The notes beneath the pieces are model-generated. The model worked only from the letters and a program-made list of their open reading frames with translations, was not told the DNA's origin and made no database searches. From positions 1 to 60,914 of the forward strand of contig JABMNT010000203.1 in the NCBI GenBank assembly GCA_013203595.1: a stretch of DNA of 60,914 nucleotides, read 5' to 3'. Of this stretch, positions 1 through 7,021 are shown one piece after another (position 1 is the stretch's first letter; the number at the start of each line of letters is the position of its first letter). The stretch is from Rhodospirillales bacterium (lineage in GTDB: Bacteria; Pseudomonadota; Alphaproteobacteria; Rhodospirillales; Casp-alpha2). The position numbers and the translations under genes are program-made.

Positions 1-2
1 CA

Positions 3-79
<77 letters not shown>

Positions 80-436
80 ATTTTACAATGACTTATCGTA
101 TGTATGGCGGTGTTAAATTTGGGTCCGGTACCCATACCATCGCCATGGCATCTGGACCCCGCCTGCGGGTTCTGGATTAAGCGCTTCTCCTGGCTCGACA
201 GTCAGGGAAAAAGCACCTCATGACGATAAAAAGTCGTCTTCGCCGACGGATCAGCATCCTCCCGTATTCGCCTCACCCCCCCCCTGACTTGTTCATGTTA
301 TATTCTCTCAACCTATTCGATTGTTTTTTATATGTGATCGAACTTACTAATATTTCTGGTTTTTCATAACGACTCACAAAGAGCGAAAACCGTGCCTTCC
401 AGGTAAAGGGGTCCTTAAAACGAAAGGAATAAGAAA
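80..436. other. Intergenic stretch between tRNA-Arg and the sigma-factor operon
   Basis: No convincing gene is seen here. The first half holds small inverted repeats: GGGTCC (121-126) with GGACCC (154-159) around an inner CCAT/ATGG pair, and GACGA/TCGTC around 222-238. The second half becomes AT-rich (about 296-360), as expected of a promoter for the downstream small ORF and sigma factor. A TTGTTT (321-326) and TACTAA (345-350) pair at 18 bp spacing is a weak sigma70-like candidate. An ATG-initiated ORF on the minus strand here (539-273) has no ribosome site or recognisable content and is probably chance. Confidence 0.4.
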
Positions 437-544
437 ATGGAAGTCGAGACTGCTTTGTTAAATCACAATCCACCGGATGGAAAACAGGACGCATCGCAAG
501 GGGCCAGCCATGCGGCGGAAATGCAGCGGGTAGGGGCATTATGA
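437..544 (+). CDS. 35-residue ORF translationally coupled to the ECF sigma factor
   Basis: An ATG at 437 follows a good ribosome-binding site (AAAGGAA, 423-429) and opens a 35-codon frame. Its stop TGA (542-544) overlaps the sigma-factor start ATG (541-543) in a classic ATGA junction. The predicted peptide begins MEVETALLNHN and ends MQRVGAL. It is soluble, has no membrane segment and no cysteine pair, and I do not recognise it. The sigma gene itself has only a weak purine run before its ATG, so ribosomes finishing this frame may be its main supply. It may be a leader peptide that tunes sigma synthesis or a small partner protein. It is too short to be a classical ZAS-domain anti-sigma factor. 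Confidence 0.55.
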   Translation: MEVETALLNHNPPDGKQDASQGASHAAEMQRVGAL

Positions 545-1116
545 ACGATATTGTCCGCTCTGAATTTCACAAAAAACTGCGCGCCTATGTGCGCCGCCGG
601 GTGAACGCCGGTGCCGTCGATGACGTGGTTTCCGACATCGTAAGGCGTCTGGTGCGATCGCGCGATCAGATGGACGGGGCAAAGGACCCGGTGGCCTGGA
701 TTTACCGGGTGGCGGCCACGGTGATCACCGATCACTACCGTAAATCTGTGAGCGAAAAGCGGCTCCTGGAAAAAGTGGTTCTGGGGGGGCCGATCGAGGA
801 CGTGCTTGTTGATTCACGCGACAATATCAATTCTCTCGCCCATTGCCTGGTTCCCATGATCAAGTCCCTGCCTGCCCCCTATGACCATGCCCTGTTGTTT
901 ACGGAAATTTACGGTTTCACCCAGGCCATTGTTTCCAGACAGCTCGGCCTGTCCGCATCCGCCATGAAGTCACGGGTCCAGCGGGGGCGCCAACAACTGA
1001 GAGCTCTGCTGAGCGAATGCTGCGACAGGGAAGCCGCCCAGCGGGGGAATGGCGTTGATTACCAAACCCGTGATGAGCCGGCCTGGTGCGAGAAAAGCGT
1101 TTCCAGCGATTTGTAA
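541..1116 (+). CDS. ECF-type RNA polymerase sigma factor (sigma-70 family)
   Basis: This 191-residue protein has two sigma domains. Region 2 covers about residues 5-70 and includes PVAWIYRVAATVITDHYRK, the typical core-binding and -10 recognition helix. Region 4 covers about residues 105-160 with LPAPYDHALLFTEIYGFTQ followed by the helix-turn-helix LGLSASAMKSRVQRGRQQL. There is no region 1 or 3, as expected for group 4 sigma factors, and the short linker resembles SigZ-like members. The C-terminal 30 residues after the HTH include a CC pair (residues 160-161). The start overlaps the stop of a 35-codon ORF. No anti-sigma gene follows. The next gene is a haem peroxidase encoded tail-to-tail, so whether it is a target cannot be told from position. 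Confidence 0.9.
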   Translation: MNDIVRSEFHKKLRAYVRRRVNAGAVDDVVSDIVRRLVRSRDQMDGAKDPVAWIYRVAATVITDHYRKSVSEKRLLEKVVLGGPIEDVLVDSRDNINSLAHCLVPMIKSLPAPYDHALLFTEIYGFTQAIVSRQLGLSASAMKSRVQRGRQQLRALLSECCDREAAQRGNGVDYQTRDEPAWCEKSVSSDL

Positions 1117-1155
1117 ATCGCCGGAATCGCCCCGACTCGTTTCAGCATTGGCCGC

Positions 1156-2811
1156 TCAGGCATTGAAGCTGGCGGTCACAGGCTGTTTAGTGTTGCGGCT
1201 GGCCAGATCCTGAACCGAGTTTGTCGATTTAATCCTGTCCAGCCCCAGCTTTGTGAAAGTCCGTTCATTGAAAACGTTTTGCGATAACAGCGGGTTGGTA
1301 TAAATCTGGGTGAACGCATCGTAGGCGACCATGGCGTAAATCAGATCGCCATAAAGTCGGCCTGGCGCGCTCTTCTGCCCGAACAGGCCGACAACGAACT
1401 CGAGCTGGTCGATATCGCCATACAATTTTTCCAGTTTCCCCCGCAGCTCGGCGTCGTCGGTCAGTTCCTCAAAGGAGTTGAGCGGTTTCAGGCCGAACCG
1501 CCTGCGGTAGGCGTTGTAGGGCTGCAGGCGAAAATCGCGGCCCATCTTGACCAGGCGGTATTCCGCGCCGAGCATGAACCCGGGCACGTTGCCAAGACCG
1601 ATTTTACCGGCGGCCTGCCCGGATGCGGCATTGATCAGGGCTTCGATGCCGGTCGTCTCGAGCAGAGCATTGTTGAACCGGTATTCCCGGTCGCCATAGG
1701 TTGTGCCGCCAATCGTGATGGTATCGGGGATCATCCCGTGCCAGCGGTAAAGCAGGTCGAACTCGAGGGCGATCCAGGGTGTGCGGTACCAGGTTTCCTG
1801 TTCGGCGAACATCGGGTCGAATTCAAAGGTATTTGAGCCGGCAATGTGATTGATGTAATCGACCACCACCAGCTTCATCAGGATCACCGTATTGATCATT
1901 CGTGCCGTCTGAAACATCCGTTCATCGTCCCACTCGGGATGGGCTTTGTTCAGGGCATCGCAGATGGCGTTGTGTTCGCGCAGAAACAGCGTGCTTATGG
2001 CCACATAGCCGATTGACGAGTTGCCCCGTTCAAGGCCGGTTGCATAGAGCTTGTCGCGGCGCTTCGGATCGTCCAGCCAACCCTTGAAGACGGCCTGCAG
2101 AACGCCGTCTTTGGTATAGGGCAGGGCCTTGTAGGCTTTCTTCACCTTCCAGTTTCCCCTGGCATCGGTCTCGCCCAGATAGTCGGGATAAATCTCGCCG
2201 TTTTCGTTTCGTTGATAAGCCAGCTTGCCCTTCTCGGATTTCAGTTTCGATTTCGAGCGCAGGGCCCGGGCCGAGACCTCGGAGCGGCCATAAATCTGGC
2301 ACAGGTCAATATTGTGGTTCGATGTGTTTTTGCGCCGGTCAGCCGGATCAATGCGCAGAATACTGTCCGTGAACCATTGCGCGAAAAACATGAAAAGCAG
2401 CGACGAGCGGCCTTCCGTCATCGCCGGGCCCCGTGCGAACAGGGCGGTGACCTCGCCGATAACCACATTGTCGGGATCGCTGTCGTCAAAGGGCGTGTCC
2501 ACGGCGCGCTTTTTGAGCGCCTCGATGTCGGCAACCGGCGCCGGTGGCAGATGGCGGGCCGAATACTGACGATCGGTCAGCATGGCCCAGGTGGTATAGT
2601 CGCCGACCGGGCCTTCAATCTCTTCCCCATTCTCCTGCCCGTCGGGTTTATCAACAGGCGACCATAGGCTGAACGCGCGCGGGCGCGGTACGGTCGTGGT
2701 GCACATCATGTTGGTCGCCACGCGGTTGACAATGCCGGCCCTGAGCCCGCGCTTGCAAATGTCTTTGACGGCCAGACCCAGCGCCTTGGTTATTGTTCCG
2801 AAATCTACCAT
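1156..2811 (-). CDS. Cyclooxygenase-like haem peroxidase (animal peroxidase superfamily)
   Basis: The 551-residue protein aligns along most of its length with prostaglandin H synthase. Residues 136-153 match the distal-helix region (FFAQWFTDSILR), residues 278-302 match the REHN...HPEWDDERMFQTAR block, and residues 350-364 match EF..LYRWH..IPDT. Y355 and H358 occupy the positions of the cyclooxygenase catalytic tyrosine and proximal haem ligand. The distal glutamine (Q145) is kept, but the distal histidine position is aspartate (D149, codon GAC at 2367-2365). The late block SFEELT...LYGDID is also present. No EGF domain or secretion signal is seen. I chose the ATG at 2811 because it follows a purine-rich AGAGGGGGGAACAGG; an upstream in-frame start (2979) is possible but unlikely. 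A fatty-acid oxygenase role is inferred, not shown. Confidence 0.87.
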   Translation of the reverse strand: MVDFGTITKALGLAVKDICKRGLRAGIVNRVATNMMCTTTVPRPRAFSLWSPVDKPDGQENGEEIEGPVGDYTTWAMLTDRQYSARHLPPAPVADIEALKKRAVDTPFDDSDPDNVVIGEVTALFARGPAMTEGRSSLLFMFFAQWFTDSILRIDPADRRKNTSNHNIDLCQIYGRSEVSARALRSKSKLKSEKGKLAYQRNENGEIYPDYLGETDARGNWKVKKAYKALPYTKDGVLQAVFKGWLDDPKRRDKLYATGLERGNSSIGYVAISTLFLREHNAICDALNKAHPEWDDERMFQTARMINTVILMKLVVVDYINHIAGSNTFEFDPMFAEQETWYRTPWIALEFDLLYRWHGMIPDTITIGGTTYGDREYRFNNALLETTGIEALINAASGQAAGKIGLGNVPGFMLGAEYRLVKMGRDFRLQPYNAYRRRFGLKPLNSFEELTDDAELRGKLEKLYGDIDQLEFVVGLFGQKSAPGRLYGDLIYAMVAYDAFTQIYTNPLLSQNVFNERTFTKLGLDRIKSTNSVQDLASRNTKQPVTASFNA

Positions 2812-3097
2812 CACCTGTTCCCCCCTCTGCCATTTAAATCCCCTACACGGAGCAACTACTACATGGATATAATTATAAAATACAATCTTGAGTATATCAT
2901 ACTGGAAAAATAATTCCACTCTCCCCGGGCACCCCAGCGGACAGCCCCCCTGGTTCCTGTTCAGGGGCAAGAACTTCACCGCTGTTGCCTGGTGATGCGC
3001 CTGCCACCAAAAATCCCGCCTGATAAGCGGGCTTGTTGTCTCGGGTCGAAAATGCTCTTAAGCTTGATCAGCAACACAGAGCAGAAAAGGTAGCGCA

Positions 3098-3316
3098 ATG
3101 GGATCAGGATCAACACGACCAAACAATGCCGATGAAAAAATGATAGCGGCGATTGAGCGCGGTGACCGGGACGCCTTCAATGACCGTAAACCAGCTAAAA
3201 ACACGGACAAGAAACTGATCAAGGAAAAAGAAGCCAGATCAGAAAAAGCCCAGGAAAAAACCGGAAGGCTGAAAGCCCTAAGACTGGCTGCTGAAAAACA
3301 GGCCAAGGCCAAATAA
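3098..3316 (+). CDS. Small Lys/Glu-rich hypothetical protein
   Basis: This 72-residue protein starts 7 bases after AAAAGG. It is very rich in Lys, Glu, Asp, Arg and Ala, with an almost continuous charged helix in the second half (KKLIKEKEARSEKAQEKTG). It has no cysteine, no membrane segment and no signal peptide. I recognise no domain. It resembles the many short, highly charged, probably cytosolic proteins of alphaproteobacteria. A well-formed terminator (3388-3434) follows on the same strand, which supports a real monocistronic gene. The opposite-strand frame (3312-3058) is hydrophobic and Ser/Phe-rich, as an antisense shadow of Lys/Glu codons would be. Confidence 0.6.
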   Translation: MGSGSTRPNNADEKMIAAIERGDRDAFNDRKPAKNTDKKLIKEKEARSEKAQEKTGRLKALRLAAEKQAKAK

Positions 3317-3387
3317 CCGCAGAATACCCGCGATGTGGAAATTGTTTTAGGCGTTAACCGCGGCGCAGCGCAAATACCGGCCGCCCG

Positions 3388-3434
3388 GCGCTTTGAAGAC
3401 CGGCTTCAGTGCTGGTTTCAAGTTGCGCTTTTTT
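3388..3434 (+). terminator. Rho-independent terminator after the small Lys-rich gene
   Basis: GCGC (3388-3391) pairs with GCGC (3425-3428), TTGAA with TTCAA, and ACCGGC with GCTGGT (one G-U pair) around a TTCAGT loop. Six Ts follow (3429-3434). The orientation fits termination of the 3098-3316 gene ahead of the methyltransferase gene. Confidence 0.75.
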
Positions 3435-3578
3435 GAGCCGTGCTGCTATGGCACGCCTTGCGGTTTTTGACGACATTGCTGCTCCATCCCACCCCCCCCT
3501 TTTCATATTGGCGAGCGGCCCCCATGGCGTTACACTGGGTGCAGAACCACATAAAAAACAAATCCAGGGGAGACTCAG

Positions 3579-4604
3579 ATGATCAGAACAACCATAGCCG
3601 GCAGTTTGCCGAAGCCGGCCTGGCTGGCCGAGCCGGAAAAATTATGGGCGCCCTGGCGCCTGGTTGGGGCCGATCTGGTCGAGGGCAAGCAGGATGCGGC
3701 CCGGGTCTGGATCAAGATCCAGGAGGATGCCGGCATCGACATCGTCAGCGACGGCGAGCAGTTCCGCAAACATTTCGTGCACGGTTTTCTCGAGCATATC
3801 GACGGCATCGACTGGCAGCGGATGACCACCATGGGCATTCGCGACGACCGCTATGATGCCCAGGTGCCGACCGTGACCGCTGCGGTGCAACGCCGGAAAT
3901 CCGTGCATGGCGATGATGTGAAATTCTGCCGCGAAAATACCCGCCACGGGCTCAAGGTGACCCTGCCCGGGCCGATGACCATCTGCGACACCATCGCCGA
4001 TGCCCATTACGGCAGCCGCCCGGAAATGGCCATGGCTTTTGCCCGTCTGCTCAACGCCGAGGCGCTGGAACTGCAGGCGCTGGGCGTCGATGTGATCCAG
4101 TTTGACGAGCCGGCTTTCAATGCCTTTATGGACCAGGTTCCGGTCTGGGGCGTTGATGCCCTGCATCTGGCGATCGAAGGCCTGACCTGCAAGACGGCGG
4201 TGCATATCTGTTATGGCTACGGCATCAAAGCCAACAACGACTGGAAAGATAGCCTGGGCGATGAATGGCGCCAGTACGAGGAATTTTTCCCGGCCCTGAA
4301 CGACAGCCGCATCGATCAGGTGTCGCTCGAATGCGCCGATTCAAAGGTGCCGCTGTCGGTGCTCCGCCTGTTGGCTGACAAAGAGGTGCTGGTCGGCGCC
4401 ATCAATGTGGCCAGCGAAGTGATCGAGACTCCGGAAAAGGTCGCCGCGACCCTGCGTGCGGCCATGGAGTTTGTCGATCCGGAACGGATTATCGCGTGCA
4501 CCAACTGCGGCATGGCGCCGCTGCCCCGGCATGTGGCCGAGGCCAAGCTGCAGGCGCTCGGCGCCGGCACCGCCCTGCTCAACCGGGAACTGGCCGGCCG
4601 CTAA
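3579..4604 (+). CDS. Core MetE-like (cobalamin-independent methionine synthase family) methyltransferase
   Basis: The 341 residues correspond to the C-terminal catalytic barrel of MetE, without the N-terminal folate-binding half. The zinc ligands can be placed by comparison with MetE: H209 and C211 in VHICYG, E251 in VSLECADS, and C310 in CTNCGM. The N-terminal TTIAGSLPKP and the VTLPGPMTICDT block (about 127-138) are also typical. The start follows AGGGGAG. Single-domain members transfer methyl or other alkyl groups to thiols, and the donor in short forms is often not methyltetrahydrofolate-triglutamate. No DUF1852 (MesX) partner is adjacent. The serine hydrolase gene begins about 70 bp downstream on the same strand. 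The family is sure; the substrate is not. Confidence 0.88.
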   Translation: MIRTTIAGSLPKPAWLAEPEKLWAPWRLVGADLVEGKQDAARVWIKIQEDAGIDIVSDGEQFRKHFVHGFLEHIDGIDWQRMTTMGIRDDRYDAQVPTVTAAVQRRKSVHGDDVKFCRENTRHGLKVTLPGPMTICDTIADAHYGSRPEMAMAFARLLNAEALELQALGVDVIQFDEPAFNAFMDQVPVWGVDALHLAIEGLTCKTAVHICYGYGIKANNDWKDSLGDEWRQYEEFFPALNDSRIDQVSLECADSKVPLSVLRLLADKEVLVGAINVASEVIETPEKVAATLRAAMEFVDPERIIACTNCGMAPLPRHVAEAKLQALGAGTALLNRELAGR

Positions 4605-4677
4605 CGGCGGTCACGATCAAGGTAGTTGGATAACCCCGGTGCCCGCGGGCGTCGCCTGTGAACAGAAGGATACCCCC

Positions 4678-5856
4678 ATGCAAAAAAACCTTGAGCGGAT
4701 TCTGGCCGACGCCGTTGACCGCGGCGACGTGGCCCATGCCGCCTGCGTCGTCACCGATGCCAACGACCTGCTCTATCAGGGCCAGGCCGGGCCCTGCTGG
4801 AGTGGTGATCCCGCCCGCATGCTGAGTGAAGACACCATTTACTGGATCCATTCCATGACCAAGCCGCTGACGGCGGCGGCGGTGATGCAACTGGTCGAGC
4901 AGGGGCGTATCGGTCTCGACGACGATTGCGGCGATCTGATCGCCACCCTTAAATCCCCGCAGGTGCTGGAAGGCTTCGATCAGGCCGGTGTGCCGGTCCT
5001 GCGCCCGGCCAAGGGCACGATTACGCTGCGCCGTCTGCTCACCCATACCGCCGGCTTCGCCTATGACCGCTGGAACTTCGACCAGCGCGACTGGATTGAG
5101 AAGGCCGGTCTTGAGGCCCGCGACTTTTTCGACGATCCCGCCACCTGCCCGCCGCTGGCGTCGGACCCGGGGACCCGCTGGGAATACGGCATCAACATCG
5201 ACTGGGCCGGCAAGGTGCTCGAAGTGCTGAGCGGCCAGTGCCTGGCTGACTATGTGCAGGCCCATATCATCGCGCCGCTGGGCATGACCTCGACCGGCTA
5301 TATACTCACCGATGCCCTGCGTCCGCGCCTCGCCGGTGTCCACCAGCGCGATCCCGAGGGGCATATCCATGCGGCAAGTTTCACGCCACCACCGGGGATT
5401 GATCCGAAGAGCTTTACCGGTGGCGGCGGCATGTTCGGCTCGGCCGCTGATTACGCCCGCTTCATGCGGATGATCCTCAACGACGGCATCCTCGACGGCA
5501 ACCGGGTGCTGGCCGCTGACACCGTGCGTCAGATGAAACAAAACCAGATGGGCGATATCGAGGTCGTGGCGCTGCCGACGACCATGCCTGACGGCTCCTT
5601 CGCCATCGATCTCTATCCGGGTGTGCGCAAGGGATGGGGCCTCAGTTTCATGCGCTTCATGGAAGACCTGCCGGGCCGTCGCCGGGCCGGCTCGCTGGCC
5701 TGGGCCGGCCTGCGCAACACGTACTTCTGGATCGATCCGCAAAGCGGTATCGGGGCGGCCCTGTTCACCCAGATGCTGCCCTTTGCCGACCCCAAGACCC
5801 TGGTTCTGCTCGACGATATCGAGCGCGCGGTTTACGCCGACCGGCAAACCGGTTAG
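4678..5856 (+). CDS. Serine hydrolase, class C beta-lactamase/esterase family
   Basis: This 392-residue protein of the AmpC/EstB fold family carries the nucleophile motif S59-M-T-K62 in IHSMTKPLTAAAVM, and a YxN-type motif YGIN in WEYGINIDWAGK (about residues 165-176). The C-terminal region has a GGGGMFGSAADYARF segment typical of COG1680. There is no signal peptide, so a cytosolic esterase or amidase is more likely than a periplasmic beta-lactamase. I chose the ATG at 4678 because it follows AGAAGGA; the frame remains open upstream into the methyltransferase gene. Its 3' end lies 4 bp from the convergent deacetylase gene. Confidence 0.85.
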   Translation: MQKNLERILADAVDRGDVAHAACVVTDANDLLYQGQAGPCWSGDPARMLSEDTIYWIHSMTKPLTAAAVMQLVEQGRIGLDDDCGDLIATLKSPQVLEGFDQAGVPVLRPAKGTITLRRLLTHTAGFAYDRWNFDQRDWIEKAGLEARDFFDDPATCPPLASDPGTRWEYGINIDWAGKVLEVLSGQCLADYVQAHIIAPLGMTSTGYILTDALRPRLAGVHQRDPEGHIHAASFTPPPGIDPKSFTGGGGMFGSAADYARFMRMILNDGILDGNRVLAADTVRQMKQNQMGDIEVVALPTTMPDGSFAIDLYPGVRKGWGLSFMRFMEDLPGRRRAGSLAWAGLRNTYFWIDPQSGIGAALFTQMLPFADPKTLVLLDDIERAVYADRQTG

Positions 5857-5860
5857 TGCG

Positions 5861-6790
5861 TTAAACTTCAAGCAGCGCCTTGACGTGGGCGGCAACCGAG
5901 GCGGCCAGGGACGGCAGGTGGTAGCCGCCTTCCAGCAGCGAGACCACGCGGCCCCTGCAAAGGGCGTTGGCGGCGGTGAGGATTTCCGCGGTGATCCATC
6001 CATAGTCGGCGGTGGTGTAATTCAGACTGCCCATGAAATCCTGGCGATGGCCATCGAAGCCGGCGCATATAATAATCAGTTGCGGGGCAAAGGCCACTAG
6101 CTGCGGCGCCATCACATCATGCCAGGCGCAGTGCAGTTGCTCCGAGCCCGCACCGGACGCCAGCGGCACGTTGAAAATATTATGGCCGTCCCCGGTTTCC
6201 TCGGGCAGGCCGGTTTGCGGAAAGCCGCCGGCTTCGTGCAGGGATCCGTAAAACAGGTTTTCGTCGTTCCAGAAAATCGACTGAACGCCGTTACCATGGT
6301 GGACATCAAAGTCGATGACCGCGATTTTCGACAGGCCATGCACGTGCCGCGCCTGCAGCGCTGCTATGGCTGCATTATTGAACAGGCAGAAACCCATGGC
6401 ATGCGCCGCTTCGGCGTGATGTCCGGGCGGGCGGATCGCACAAAAGGCATTGCGGGCCTGACCCAAGAGTACCTCGTCAATGGCCTGACAGGCGGCCCCT
6501 GCGCCATAGCGGGCGGCCCGCACGGAGCCCGATGACAACACCGTATCGGCGTCCAGTTCGATGAAATCCGGACAGCCATCAAGGGTAAGAATATGCGCCA
6601 CATAATCTGGCTCATGGGCGCGTTCCAGCTGGGCCCGTGTCGCCGGCCCGCTTGATCCGCGCATCAGCATTGAAAAGGTCTGGGAATTGAGCGCGCCTTC
6701 AATGGCCCGCAGGCGGTCAGCGCATTCGGGATGGCCGTCGCTGGTATCGTGATCAAAGCATTGTGGCGGCATCAGCAGAAGCGTTGACAT
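5861..6790 (-). CDS. Histone deacetylase family protein (AcuC/LdaA-like deacylase)
   Basis: The 309 residues carry all HDAC-fold hallmarks: RPPGHHAE with the catalytic histidine pair H124/H125, DFDVHHGNG giving zinc ligands D162 and H164, AGFDGH giving the third ligand D246, and LEGGYHLPSL near the C-terminus. Bacterial members remove acetyl or other acyl groups from protein lysines or polyamines. The gene is divergent from a Pat-type acyl-CoA synthetase/GNAT fusion 231 bp away. In Rhodopseudomonas palustris an HDAC-type enzyme (LdaA) reverses Pat-type acetylation, so a protein deacetylase role is the best inference. A polyamine or acetoin-related substrate remains possible. Confidence 0.9.
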   Translation of the reverse strand: MSTLLLMPPQCFDHDTSDGHPECADRLRAIEGALNSQTFSMLMRGSSGPATRAQLERAHEPDYVAHILTLDGCPDFIELDADTVLSSGSVRAARYGAGAACQAIDEVLLGQARNAFCAIRPPGHHAEAAHAMGFCLFNNAAIAALQARHVHGLSKIAVIDFDVHHGNGVQSIFWNDENLFYGSLHEAGGFPQTGLPEETGDGHNIFNVPLASGAGSEQLHCAWHDVMAPQLVAFAPQLIIICAGFDGHRQDFMGSLNYTTADYGWITAEILTAANALCRGRVVSLLEGGYHLPSLAASVAAHVKALLEV

Positions 6791-7021
6791 TCAGGTCTCC
6801 CGGCGGGGGGGTGGAAAAGCGTTGCGCAGCACCGGTCGCGTTAACCGTGGAGGCTCCAGGCAGGCGGGGGGGGGCGCTTGCGCCGGGCTAAAATGCTGCC
6901 CTGCAATATCATGTTCCCGTCGCCATGGAAAAAGCTTAACAGACCTGTATGTGTGGAGGCAATTGCGATATGCTGCTTTGCACAAATTCAATGCACGAAA
7001 TCAACCGAAACGGATATATTC

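Noticed and set aside
3003-3040. CCCGC/GCGGG hairpin upstream of the small Lys-rich gene as a terminator
   Set aside because: The 5-bp stem has no T tract and there is no gene whose transcript would end here on either strand.
3447-3465. Sigma54-like TGGCAC...TTGC before the methyltransferase gene
   Set aside because: The spacing between the GG and GC elements is two bases too short for a functional sigma54 promoter.
4579-6003. 474-codon minus-strand open frame opposite the serine hydrolase
   Set aside because: No family resemblance; it overlaps the hydrolase over its whole length and runs into the deacetylase gene in another frame.
6878-7021. N-terminal extension of the Pat-like protein from an upstream ATG
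   Set aside because: The extra 48 residues are Cys-rich, unlike the family, and the CoA-binding domain begins directly at the ATG at 7022.
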